Positions 18,071-26,615 of a stretch of 64,000 nucleotides of DNA are shown here, one piece after another. The number at the start of each line of letters is the position of its first letter. Position 1 is the first letter of the stretch. The notes beneath the pieces were generated by a model. It was not told the origin of the DNA. It was given only the letters and a program-made list of their open reading frames with translations, and made no database searches. The stretch comes from JAJEBT01 sp965221485 (GTDB taxonomy: Bacteria; Pseudomonadota; Alphaproteobacteria; MPNO01; UBA830), in contig OZ244893.1 of the NCBI GenBank assembly GCA_965221485.1, forward strand, positions 2,790,001 to 2,854,000, in the 5' to 3' direction. A program made the position numbers and the translations under genes.

Positions 18071-18200
18071 GGGGTCAGGCGAAAACTGGATGTGACTTTG
18101 ATCCGCGTCCGGCTTAGGCTGGACCGGGCTCTATTCTGATAAGGCCGCGTTAGCGGCCTTGGCTCCACGGAGCCCGCGCTCCACGCGGTCGCGACTAGGT
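18071..18200. other. Three consecutive stem-loops after the Ago gene
   Basis: Hairpins at 18141-18160 (AAGGCCGC, GTTA loop, GCGGCCTT), 18161-18174 (GGCTC, CACG loop, GAGCC) and 18174-18188 (CCGCG, CTCCA loop, CGCGG) follow one another directly. They could terminate the SPARSA operon, though no T-run follows, or be the end of a hairpin-recognising mobile element. Repeat R1B begins 12 bp later. Confidence 0.5.
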
Positions 18201-18300
18201 GTTGTCTGCCACTTTATAAATTCGTGAATATCCCGGATTATTTCGTGCGGCTTGGTTCAAGATTTCCCGGATTTCTCAGATTGTTGTCCGATCGTCCTGT
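18201..18300 (-). repeat. Dispersed repeat R1, copy B
   Basis: Reverse-strand copy of the ~100-bp repeat at 4235-4335, with shared blocks such as acaggacgatcgga, atccgggaaatc, cgcacgaaata and ttataaagtg. It encodes the same PDYF...FPG peptide followed by a stop. Confidence 0.65.
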
Positions 18301-18324
18301 TTAGTAGGTGAGGTCCCTGATTTC

Positions 18325-18538
18325 AGACATCCTGACCTCTTACATTTTGCGCTGACGTAAAATCAGGGTTTTCGTCGGTTGCAGCGCTGGTATAGACGAT
18401 TCTCAGATCGGTTCCCGGGTAGGTGGTTTCGGTGACATTGAGTTCGGCAAGCAGCGGCGCGATGTGACGATCCTGTGCGTCGTTTCCGGGGCCTGGCAAC
18501 CGCACCTGCAGGATCCGGTGTTCGGGGTCAGGATGTCT
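18325..18538. repeat. Segment bounded by 13-bp perfect inverted repeats
   Basis: agacatcctgacc at 18325-18337 and its exact complement at 18526-18538 enclose about 190 bp. The left 44 bp match 4036-4079 (R2). Inside, the minus strand encodes a short fragment (PLLAELNVTETTYPGTDLRI) that looks like the tail of a larger protein, possibly a transposase. The right end abuts the point where the next gene is cut off. It is probably the residue of an inserted element. Confidence 0.5.
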
Positions 18539-18890
18539 ATAATTGGGAATACCGAAACTCCAGAAAGTCAGATTTATTTTCTACGGCCTTTCCTTTTCGA
18601 CTTAAAACTCGAATCCCAGAATCAACTCGAAACTCAGATTCACCAATTGTCTCCTCATACGGAATTAACAATCCATGGTTTTCAAGCCAGAACCATCCTT
18701 CTGCTACTACGCTTCTGCAATCCTGAAACTTCTCCTCTTCTTTCGAGCGAACATTGAAGTCTTGAATGTGAAAATGTTTTTCTTCTCGCCGATGCTCGCG
18801 CAGGAAACCTAAAATGCGAAATGCGATCTCTTCTGGCTTAAGGGCCAGCAGAATTTCGGGACCATGGAATTTTGCGTAGAATGAATTCAA
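18537..18890 (-). pseudogene. N-terminal fragment of a TIGR02391-like (Ymh/abortive-infection type) protein
   Basis: 117 residues in AT-rich DNA. MNSFYAKFHGPEILLALKPE begins the frame; GWFWLENHGLLIPY, then a beta-rich SEFRVDSGIRVLSRKGKAV follow. The winged-helix-like pattern of hydrophobic residues resembles the N-terminal part of proteins ending in the TIGR02391 domain, many of them found in defence islands. The sequence stops at the inverted repeat (18526-18538), so the C-terminal domain was probably lost to an insertion or deletion. The family name is a weak inference; the truncation beside the repeat is visible directly. Confidence 0.4.
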
Positions 18891-19106
18891 ATTTAAGTTC
18901 CAAACATCTGAATTGTCTTGATACTCGATCGATTGGAATGTTAACTACGAACCAAGCTTTTAGGTGGCCTCAGCTGCCAAACGAAAAATAGCCTCTGTTC
19001 TCGAAACAACGACTTGATGTTTGGTTCTCCAATCGCAGGTTTATTACTGCTGGTCACGCGTGTGCCATTGTTCAAAGATCCGATAAAGGGACTTGGGAGG
19101 AGCACA
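18891..19106. other. Gap between the truncated gene and IetAS
   Basis: AT-rich, no gene recognised. It should hold the promoter of the fragment on its left and the end of the ietS transcript. Confidence 0.35.
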
Positions 19107-21779
19107 CTATGCTCCGACAGGAACCATTTCACGCAGCCGCTCACGAACCCGCTCGTAGACCGGCACGGCGACATCCTGACCAACTTCCAGGGTTGCCGCT
19201 ATTGCATAGGGGATCGGATCGTCCAGTTCACCGGCTGCCGGTGAACAGGTTACGTCGAGCATGAGAACGCCATCATCTACAAATTCTGCTGCGGCTTTGC
19301 CTTCCCAGCGCTGGTGGTACACAGTGCCTTTTCCGAGCGCGTTGTGCGACGGTTGTTGCTTCGCGTTGCCGGTGCCAATGGAGAACTTCTTGTCGCCGCC
19401 GGGACCGGTATCGAACTTCGCAAGGCGGTACATGCGGTGCGAATGCGTAATTGGCGTCAGCCACGCAATTGTAACCGACAGCGCCCTGAATCCGGGCGTG
19501 CCTTCCAGGTCGGCGGGCAGCGGTACAGCGAACCGATCCGTCTCCTTTGAGCTGATCGTGTTCCAGCCGATCAGAGTTGCGCGGTTCTCGGCGCAATCGA
19601 CGACGCGCTCGATATCCGGGCAGCCGAAGCCGAGAAAGCGACTGATTTCGTCCCGCTCGTGTTCCCAATAAAGTTTTCCGTTCTCGTTGATAATGGTCTT
19701 GAGTGCGGCCACAGCGTCTTCGTCCCAGCGGGCGCTGTGAACGAGCAGCGCTTTAAGGATGACGGCGTAATATGCCGGGTTGATTTCCGGATACGCCGGA
19801 TCGTCAGGCAGGTCTTCCAACGCTTCGAGGATATGCAAGGCGTTGTGTGTCGCCAGTGCCGTGGCAACGCTTGTACCACTCATATTGAGTGTGCGGTTGG
19901 TCTGGCCGGCAGGTCCTGGTCTGGCCACGCCGATACCAAAATAATTGGCCGGTCGCGAGACGGGGCCGACCTCGATCGGTGCCCGGGTTTTACCCACATG
20001 AACGTGTTCCGCACCACCGGGAAAGAGAATCTCCGGTTTGATCGAGCGTTTGAAGCCCAGCCCCAGCGCCGAACTCATGTTCGGCAGTACCGGGCTTGAA
20101 TACGGATCGACCGCCATCATACCTTGTCCGTTCGGCGCGAGGTTGTCGTTATGAGCGGCACCAACCGTCAGAGCATTTACGGCTTCCGAAGGCGCGAGTA
20201 ATCGACGGTTCGCACGTTGACGCAGTATCGCGCGGAGCAACATCGCCTGACGTTCATCGGGGTTCGCATTCTCGAAGTCTTCCCATTGATCGATATTCTC
20301 AAACGGTATCCGTTCCGTGATGTTGCCAGCGCTAACAAGGATCAGGACCTTGTGCCGCCAGGCGAGGTGATCGATCAGTCGGGCCCACGGACTCATTGCG
20401 CCTGCAAACCGCCGTTTGGCGTCGCCCAGGGACAGGTTGACGATCCGTACTGCTGGCGCTGTCGGATCCTCTCCGCCTTCGCCGTCGAACATGCGAATGA
20501 AGGCGCGCCAGATCAGGTCGACGCCGAGACGTTCCGCCGGCATGGATTCCCTGACACCATCAAACCCTTCCGGCTGCGGGTACATTACCGGCCGGACATA
20601 CAGACGACGCCTGACCGGTGGTTGGGGGCTCAGCGTGTTCAGGTCGCCATGCAGAATCAGCGATGCCATTGCGGTGCCGTGTAGTTGTTCCTCCACTGCG
20701 CCATACTTGTCCGCGAAATTGTCCGGATCGTCTATGTCTAGCCGGTTCGCAAGCCGCTCGTGTTGTGCCATCGGCACGCCGTCGAGCAAAGCTGCTACCG
20801 GCACGTCCACGACCGCACCAGTGGCGCCTCCGCTCATCTCTACAGCATCGTCAAGATCGTCTTCGACCGGGTTGCCCACCATGGACTGCGGCCTCAACAT
20901 CATCACATCGTCGAACGTCACAAGGCCAAAATCCGGATGGTCAAGCGCATCCCGAATGACCTCAGGTGATGCCTCGACCAGAGCGGCATGGTAACGGTCG
21001 AGCACATCCCGAATAACCTCAGCCGATACCTCGACAAGGACGGCATGGTAACGAATGTCGTCTATCATCGCTCGGTCAAGCACCTGGCCACCCAGTTCCT
21101 GGAGCTTCTCCATGAACGTCGTTTCTGCGGTCTCCCGGCGTGCGGCGTTACCGCGAAACCAGAATTCAACCTCAAACCGGATTCTGCTATCTGGCGAAAA
21201 TTGCAGCCGTTCCCGCCAATCTTCGACCGCTTCAGCGGTCAGTCTGTCTTTCGGTCCCCACGGCCGCACATCCACCAGATGACCGAACACGTCAAGCCAC
21301 GCAGTGCGACCGTGTCCGAGTGCCTCACCGCGTTGGTACAACTGCCAAAGGCTCACCAGCTGCCTGAGCGCAGTCTGGTCCGGGATTGTGAAATAGAACC
21401 GACGAGGGACTCGCTTGCCATCAATCGGATCACCGTGCTTGTCCGGAAAGAAAAAATCTGAATCGGGTGCGTCCTCTCCTTCGTCCTCGCCGAGAAATTC
21501 CAGACCTGGCACGCTGCGAACCGCGCGGTAGAAGTCGGCGATTTCACTGGCGACCTCGAACACGAGCGCACGTTCGGGAACGATTGCATAGGGGTCGTCG
21601 CGAAGCTCGCCAAGCGCATCCGGGTCGCCGAGCACCTGTTCCAGCCGTTCGAATTTCGGACCAAGCCTTTCGGCCTGGCGGCCCACATCGGCTGAAGGGA
21701 TCTTTTCCCTTGGCGGCGGTCTCGCCGAAGGCACTCGCCGCTCAGGGCGCGGCATAGCCAGAAGGGGACGTTCAGCCAT
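19107..21779 (-). CDS. ietS: IetS-like S8 subtilisin-family protease
   Basis: 890 residues. Subtilase catalytic sites are recognisable in order: Asp near 334 (VAALLDGV), His near 369 (QLHGTAMASLI) and Ser near 633 (NMSGTSVATALA), with the oxyanion region LILVSAGN between. The N-terminal third is a long non-catalytic region that probably recognises the target or the partner. It follows an AAA ATPase gene by 25 bp, the order of the IetAS anti-phage system described experimentally as an ATPase plus subtilase pair. No signal peptide is seen, so it should act in the cytoplasm. Residues about 244-281 hold a tandem duplication (YHAVLVEVSAEVIRDVLDR, then YHAALVEASPEVIRDALDH). Confidence 0.85.
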   Translation of the reverse strand: MAERPLLAMPRPERRVPSARPPPREKIPSADVGRQAERLGPKFERLEQVLGDPDALGELRDDPYAIVPERALVFEVASEIADFYRAVRSVPGLEFLGEDEGEDAPDSDFFFPDKHGDPIDGKRVPRRFYFTIPDQTALRQLVSLWQLYQRGEALGHGRTAWLDVFGHLVDVRPWGPKDRLTAEAVEDWRERLQFSPDSRIRFEVEFWFRGNAARRETAETTFMEKLQELGGQVLDRAMIDDIRYHAVLVEVSAEVIRDVLDRYHAALVEASPEVIRDALDHPDFGLVTFDDVMMLRPQSMVGNPVEDDLDDAVEMSGGATGAVVDVPVAALLDGVPMAQHERLANRLDIDDPDNFADKYGAVEEQLHGTAMASLILHGDLNTLSPQPPVRRRLYVRPVMYPQPEGFDGVRESMPAERLGVDLIWRAFIRMFDGEGGEDPTAPAVRIVNLSLGDAKRRFAGAMSPWARLIDHLAWRHKVLILVSAGNITERIPFENIDQWEDFENANPDERQAMLLRAILRQRANRRLLAPSEAVNALTVGAAHNDNLAPNGQGMMAVDPYSSPVLPNMSSALGLGFKRSIKPEILFPGGAEHVHVGKTRAPIEVGPVSRPANYFGIGVARPGPAGQTNRTLNMSGTSVATALATHNALHILEALEDLPDDPAYPEINPAYYAVILKALLVHSARWDEDAVAALKTIINENGKLYWEHERDEISRFLGFGCPDIERVVDCAENRATLIGWNTISSKETDRFAVPLPADLEGTPGFRALSVTIAWLTPITHSHRMYRLAKFDTGPGGDKKFSIGTGNAKQQPSHNALGKGTVYHQRWEGKAAAEFVDDGVLMLDVTCSPAAGELDDPIPYAIAATLEVGQDVAVPVYERVRERLREMVPVGA

Positions 21780-21804
21780 CGGACAATCCTTGCCCCATGT
21801 CGTC

Positions 21805-22776
21805 CTAATTCGTCGGCTGAACGCGCTCTTGCCAGAGCCTGAGTTGTTCCTCGATGGTTTTCTTCAGAGGTCGTTCCTTCATCATCACGTCGCGGCGACG
21901 CACGTCGAGCGTGAATTCCTCTGCCTCGGCATAGCTGATTATGCCGAGACGCTTGGTAATCGAGGGGGCTGTAATGCCGGGATTCTGGTCCAACGATGCC
22001 AGAAACCTGTCAAAATATTCCGTCAGTTCCTTTTCACCCGGCGCGGGCAACTCCAGACGAAGTTGGAACCGACGCCAGACCGCACGATCCAGGAGTTCGG
22101 AATGGTTCGTCGCGGCGATAATAACAGCGTAGCTCGGCAGTTCATCAACATGCATCAGTAAAGAAGTGACGACGCGCTTGATTTCTCCGGTTTCGTGGAT
22201 ATCGCCACGTTCTTTGCCGACAGCGTCAAATTCATCGAAAAACAGCACGCACGGCGTCGTTCGTACGTAATCGAAAACATGCTTGAGACGGCTGGCTGTT
22301 TCGCCAAGATAGCTGCCGATCATTGCATCGTAGCGAACCACGAAGAACGGTACTGCAAGTGATGCTGCGATTGCTTCGGCCAGGGAAGTCTTGCCGTTAC
22401 CCGGCGGCCCGACCAGAAGAAGGCGGTGCCGCGGGTCGAGACCGTGTGCGCGTAACAGGCTGGACCGCAGCTGTTCTTCGATCAGCTGGTCTACAGCCGT
22501 ACGGCATCTTGCGGACAGAACCATATCGCCCAGCTCTCGCCACGGTGTAATCTCGGCAATGAACTCACGTCGCTTGCGTGTACCTTCCGAAACCGACGGA
22601 TGCCTGTTCATACCGTTCCCGTTGGCCTGCATGGCTCGGGTTAGCCTGTCTGCCAAAACCGTGTGCTGCTTGTTCTTCTCTTCGGCAATTATCCTCTCGA
22701 CCACCGAACGCACCGCCTTCTTGTCCCCAGCTACACTTGCTCTCACAAGGCCTAACAGGAGGTCACTTCGCGCCAT
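21805..22776 (-). CDS. ietA: IetA-like AAA+ ATPase
   Basis: 323 residues, one AAA+ module. Walker A VGPPGNGKTSLAEA lies near residue 120, Walker B CVLFFDEFDAVG near 185, and the sensor and arginine-finger region AATNHSELLDRAVWRRF follows. The N-terminal helical part (MARSDLLLGLVRASVAGDKK) is typical of ATPases paired with subtilases. It lies directly upstream of the ietS-like gene on the same strand. In IetAS systems both proteins are needed for phage resistance; I infer that the ATPase presents substrates or senses infection. All key ATPase residues are present. Confidence 0.85.
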   Translation of the reverse strand: MARSDLLLGLVRASVAGDKKAVRSVVERIIAEEKNKQHTVLADRLTRAMQANGNGMNRHPSVSEGTRKRREFIAEITPWRELGDMVLSARCRTAVDQLIEEQLRSSLLRAHGLDPRHRLLLVGPPGNGKTSLAEAIAASLAVPFFVVRYDAMIGSYLGETASRLKHVFDYVRTTPCVLFFDEFDAVGKERGDIHETGEIKRVVTSLLMHVDELPSYAVIIAATNHSELLDRAVWRRFQLRLELPAPGEKELTEYFDRFLASLDQNPGITAPSITKRLGIISYAEAEEFTLDVRRRDVMMKERPLKKTIEEQLRLWQERVQPTN

Positions 22777-23084
22777 TTCATTCGCCCCTGGCTCCGGTCT
22801 GTCTCAGTTTTTCCACAAGTACCGCGATAATCCAGTGGTTGCACGAGACTGGAACATCTTACTTATCGACGGTGGCTTCAATCTACCTCAAAATTTGCTC
22901 CGGGCTTCTCATTGTCACCGAAACATATTCCGAAATCGTTGGTGGCCGACCTTATGGACCCGAATCAGCTTGATATCTCTCTGTAATCATATCGGAGTCA
23001 CGCGCTTTCGTCGATTTTTCCCGAAGCCCGCTCTATCCAGCGGTCGGTACCAGTTTCAGATCAATCGGGGCCCTATTCGTCTCC
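22777..23084. other. Upstream region of ietAS
   Basis: No gene recognised in 308 bp. It presumably holds the ietAS promoter. Its left edge, near 23088, is where the IS630 relic loses similarity to the intact copy. Confidence 0.35.
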
Positions 23085-23489
23085 GGGTCCAGTGCGTGGC
23101 CTCATGCGGCGGCGGGGTCTGCGTCAGACGGACAATCTCCGCAACCTGCTCCGGGGTCAGGGGCGGTTTGCCCGGCGGGCGCGCCTTGTCCCGCTAGAGC
23201 CCCTCGACCCCTTCCTTCGTGAACCGCTCCTGCCAGCGCCAGACGCAGTTCTTCAGCTTCCCGGTTGCAGAAATGATCGCGTGGGTGCCCTTGCCTTCCC
23301 CACTCAACAGGACAATCTGAGCCCGCCACACATGCTTCTGCGCGCTCTTCGGGTCCCGGACAATCGCCTCAAGGCGTTCACGGTCGCCGGACCCCACGGT
23401 GAAGGAAATACCCGCGCGCATCGCCCAGCCTCCGCTTGTCATTCCTCAACCGAACAAACCAACGGACCTATCTGTATAAATCGATCCAC
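23085..23489 (-). mobile_element. Truncated IS630 element with transposase relic
   Basis: The terminal repeat GTGGATCGATTTATACAG begins at 23489 next to TA (23490-23491). The transposase starts at ATG 23421 (MRAGISFTVG) and follows the intact copy at 15756 closely, with a similar N-terminus (RLEAIVRDPKSAQKHVWRA). It has an in-frame TAG at 23194-23196 and diverges after HEATHWT at about 23088. The catalytic domain and right end are gone. It is diverged from the intact IS630 by more than a recent copy would be. Confidence 0.8.
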
Positions 23490-23492
23490 TAC

Positions 23493-23573
23493 GACAAGAC
23501 CGACGCTGATCCTCGAAATTCAAATGACAATGGAGTTAACAGGGGCGGGTGGTGTTGGGCGAGCACAATATCG
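23493..23573 (+). repeat. Repeat R3, copy b (relic of an integrase 3' end)
   Basis: Diverged copy of 6611-6691, with shared blocks such as gacaag, cgctgatcc, atgacaatgg and ggtg(c/t)tg(a/g)gcgag. It begins two bases after the TA flanking the IS630 relic, as if the IS had inserted in the end of a second integrase gene and the rest had been lost. Confidence 0.5.
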
Positions 23574-23690
23574 TCGGAGCCACTTTCTTCTCACGGGCTC
23601 GGCCAATGTGCTGACTGACCCTGCTATGGGTTGGCGACGGCTTAGACGGCTGGATAGAAGTGCTTCACATACTGCTAACGCACCTTCCAA

Positions 23691-23785
23691 ACAGGATAAC
23701 CGGAAGTCAATCGGCGCAATCCGGGAAATCCCGAGCTCCATCGCCAGAAATAGTCCGGGGTCTTTACAAACGTAAGGTGTGACAA
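23691..23785 (+). repeat. Dispersed repeat R1, copy C
   Basis: Third copy of the R1 repeat, more diverged than A and B, with shared blocks acagga, atccgggaaatc and gaaatagtc. On the minus strand it encodes TPDYFWRWSSGFPGLRRL, related to the peptide of the other copies. Confidence 0.55.
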
Positions 23786-23894
23786 ACAAAAGCCGTAGAG
23801 GTTCGGCACCGTCCGCTCGCCACGTTATCCACTTCATGTATACCCTCTAGCAACCAATTTGCGTGAAATAACCGCAAGTAATGAAAACGACGCA

Positions 23895-23923
23895 TTGACA
23901 AGCTCGCAACCATACCCAATAGT
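23895..23923 (+). promoter_or_regulatory. Predicted promoter upstream of the five-gene operon
   Basis: TTGACA (23895-23900), 17 bp, then AATAGT (23918-23923). Transcription would start near 23930, run through the perfect hairpin at 23982-24010 and could continue into the operon at 24744. Confidence 0.4.
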
Positions 23924-23981
23924 GAGCTCCATTCAGGGGGCGGCAGTATTAGGATCTGAAATCTGAATGGAAATGTGAAGA

Positions 23982-24010
23982 CCTTTCCGAGGTCGTGGAC
24001 CTCGGAAAGG
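23982..24010 (+). other. Perfect 13-bp stem-loop
   Basis: CCTTTCCGAGGTC, GTG loop, GACCTCGGAAAGG. There is no T-run after it, so it is not a normal terminator. It begins about 52 nt after the predicted transcription start and could be a leader structure, part of a small RNA, or a protein-binding site. Confidence 0.6.
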
Positions 24011-24055
24011 AGTCACGAGATTGAGGAAGGGAGGCGGGCTGCCGGTGCTGTCTGC

Positions 24056-24730
24056 ATGAAGCCTGGTTCCTTGACTGAGACATCGGCAACCCGGTACATG
24101 GACAAAAACTCAACCCGCCATTTTGTTGGATGCCCGCTAGGAGTAGCAGAAATCTCCTTTAGCTGGGAGAACCTCGAAAGCGGTTATCGGATGGGCCGTA
24201 TTAAAAGGCCATCCAATGAGGTGGCCTGCGGACAGCGACAGCCGCCGGTTAACATGTACCAAGGACGCAGAGGGACATTCAATGCGTTTACATGCGGTCA
24301 GCATTTGCTAGAGACACTGACTGGCCTGAAAGTCCTCCTTTCTGCCCGTCAGAGCCCCACCGGATTACAAGCCACTGACCACGATTTAGACTTCCGAGCT
24401 CACGTGCCGCCTCCCGACCACGAATTCGACTGTTTCGGTCGATGCACCGAAGACCTACAAGTTGGTGGTCCGATTGAGATTCGGTCGTTTAGTTATTACG
24501 ATGTATTTTTGCTGTACCCATGGGTAAGTCTTAAACAATATACCTCGAGCGCGGACACAAGGGCGCCACTCCTTATGGGATGTTTTTTGACTAATTTTCC
24601 TGATGAAAGGAGCCTTTCCCGAGACAGGTTACCTAGCGTTTTAGCTCCCAACGATCTTGAAGGAGATTTGCAGACCTCCGTATCCCCAAATGCCAAAGAC
24701 TTAGCGCGTTGTGTTCAGACATTTCTCTGA
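24056..24730 (+). CDS. Possible small hypothetical protein ahead of the operon
   Basis: An open frame runs from 23975 (GTG) to 24730, with an ATG at 24056. It has no recognisable domain and an odd residue content rich in Cys, Arg, Ser and Pro, and no good ribosome site precedes either start. Its length without stops, in DNA of moderate GC, is more than expected by chance. It ends only 14 bp before the next gene and lies downstream of a predicted promoter. It may be a real first gene of the operon or a transcribed leader; I consider the coding reading less likely than not. Confidence 0.25.
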   Translation: MKPGSLTETSATRYMDKNSTRHFVGCPLGVAEISFSWENLESGYRMGRIKRPSNEVACGQRQPPVNMYQGRRGTFNAFTCGQHLLETLTGLKVLLSARQSPTGLQATDHDLDFRAHVPPPDHEFDCFGRCTEDLQVGGPIEIRSFSYYDVFLLYPWVSLKQYTSSADTRAPLLMGCFLTNFPDERSLSRDRLPSVLAPNDLEGDLQTSVSPNAKDLARCVQTFL

Positions 24731-24743
24731 TATAGACTGAATA

Positions 24744-26615
24744 ATGTCCAAAATCTATAGTGTCCTGACAGCCAGCCCGAAGGGCCATACCAAGAATCTG
24801 ACGCTTAAAAGCGGGGACGGTACGCCGGTGGCGATGCGCCTGCATCGTTTTGCACTAGTTGGGAAGGGGGATCGAATTAGCTTTGGTGCAGCTGGAACGA
24901 ACAAGGTATTCGTGGTAGCAAAGGATGATAAAGAACCGGCTATTCCCCTCACCCCCCTCTTTTCAACAACCGATGTTGTATCAATTGGTCGGGATAAGTT
25001 TCGAATCAATATACGTGAAATTAATTCCGACGTAGCGATGCGCGGACTGGGGTTTTTGGAGCAGTTTCATTATAAGACAAATAATTCTCTTGAGCAAAGA
25101 AGTCCTAACTCCGAATCAAAGGGTTCTACGACGGCGGTCGGTGGCCGGCGTGCAGTCCTTTATGCCGACATCCAGATTGGAGAGCGATGGGTTCCTGCAG
25201 CATATATTGATTTGCAGATGCCACTGATGATGTGCAAACCGCGACACAACCTATTTGACTGCCCCTTTCGGCATCCCAAACGCTCAATTCATTGGGAAAG
25301 TTGGGATCAGAATGCAATGAAGAATTATTTAAATGCGATTGTGAGAATTGGCCGAATTGTTGTCAGTCCGGAGTTGCGCGGATTAGGTATCACACGAAGG
25401 ATTATAAAAGCTGCAAAGACTTTCGCCTCTGAACGTTGGCATATTGGGGGAATGCGACCAATATTCATGGAAATATCGGCTGAAATGTTGACTCATATTG
25501 ATTTCGTTTCTTCATCTGGATTCAGATTTATAGGAAAGACGGAGGGCAATCTCTCTCGCGTAATTAAGGACATGGAGCAGATGGCGCGATCGCCCGGGGG
25601 AGAGTTCGGGATTATGAGTTTACAGCGCAAATATTTTCGAACATTGGAGGACTACTGCAACACTATTCAGATCAGTTTTCGTGACGGTCTTGAAGCGTTG
25701 AGGCGAAAAATTGAGCATAATCAAAATTCACTCAATACAGGAGAATGGGCAATTCTTCGCTCGGTGATCCGCGGCCCAATCCCGTATTACCTGTGTCCTC
25801 TTGACGATTATTCTGAAGAATATCTTCAGAAAGCATTGAAGTCGTTACCATCTCAGGATCCAACAAGTGGATCTGTAAAGGATTTCTCAGCCAAGAGCAC
25901 ACAAGTTAAGATTGATGATTTGTCAGTGCGAGCCAGATACCAGATTCCCGAAACCCGATCGACAAAGATAGTAATGGATGCTTTCGGCTTGAAGGGGGAC
26001 ACCGTTTACGCGGACATAGTACAAGATGTGGCGTTGCGGGCTTCAAACGGCAACATTATTCTCATTGTCGGGACTAGCGGAAGCGGTAAAAGCGTATTAT
26101 TGAATGCGCTAGATCCGGAAAAAGGACTAGACGGCAACTTGATGGTGAAGTTCACTGGAAGCCTTAAGCACTCAGCTGGTTGGTTACAACCTCTACGCAG
26201 CGACATTTCGATTTTTGAGGCGTTGGCCAATAAGTCTACACCTCAGCGGGCATTCGTTGCTCTGAGCCGTGTCGGATTGTCAGAAGCACTCGTATTCATT
26301 AAACCTTTCTGGATGCTAAGCCGGGGACAACAATATCGTGCAATGATTGCCGATCTACTTCTTAGGGACGAGGAGGTGTGGTTGTTGGATGAATTTTGCA
26401 GCGATCTTGATCCGCTAACTGCAAAGATTGTTGCCCATAACCTACGCAAGCAGGTTATCGATACAGGTCGAATTGCGTTTGTTGGGGCGGCGAACCATAC
26501 TCATTATCTAGATTCACTACGGCCAACAAAAGTGCTCCTATTGCGTTCAGGAGACCTGCCGGCGTGGCTGTCTTACAAGGAATACAAGAATGAGTTTCTC
26601 GAAAAGTTCGGCTGA
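24744..26615 (+). CDS. GNAT acetyltransferase-like domain fused to an ABC-type ATPase
   Basis: 623 residues. The middle (about 100-300) has GNAT features, with the acyl-CoA loop in IVVSPELRGLGITRRIIKAA. The C-terminal third is an ABC-type ATPase: Walker A GTSGSGKS at 443-450, signature LSRGQQ at 525, Walker B EVWLLDEFCSDLDP near 544 and a final switch-like VGAANHTHYLD. The layout fits the COG2401 group (ABC ATPase with predicted acetyltransferase), whose function is not established. There are no membrane segments, so it is not a transporter; a DNA- or RNA-linked ATPase is more likely. It is the first clear gene of a five-gene operon and overlaps the next by 26 bp. Codon use is AT-richer than in the tra genes, a sign of transfer. 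Confidence 0.75.
   Translation: MSKIYSVLTASPKGHTKNLTLKSGDGTPVAMRLHRFALVGKGDRISFGAAGTNKVFVVAKDDKEPAIPLTPLFSTTDVVSIGRDKFRINIREINSDVAMRGLGFLEQFHYKTNNSLEQRSPNSESKGSTTAVGGRRAVLYADIQIGERWVPAAYIDLQMPLMMCKPRHNLFDCPFRHPKRSIHWESWDQNAMKNYLNAIVRIGRIVVSPELRGLGITRRIIKAAKTFASERWHIGGMRPIFMEISAEMLTHIDFVSSSGFRFIGKTEGNLSRVIKDMEQMARSPGGEFGIMSLQRKYFRTLEDYCNTIQISFRDGLEALRRKIEHNQNSLNTGEWAILRSVIRGPIPYYLCPLDDYSEEYLQKALKSLPSQDPTSGSVKDFSAKSTQVKIDDLSVRARYQIPETRSTKIVMDAFGLKGDTVYADIVQDVALRASNGNIILIVGTSGSGKSVLLNALDPEKGLDGNLMVKFTGSLKHSAGWLQPLRSDISIFEALANKSTPQRAFVALSRVGLSEALVFIKPFWMLSRGQQYRAMIADLLLRDEEVWLLDEFCSDLDPLTAKIVAHNLRKQVIDTGRIAFVGAANHTHYLDSLRPTKVLLLRSGDLPAWLSYKEYKNEFLEKFG

Noticed and set aside
23975..24055. Extension of the open frame before 24056 to a GTG at 23975
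   Set aside because: It would run through the perfect hairpin and has no ribosome site; kept only as an alternative.
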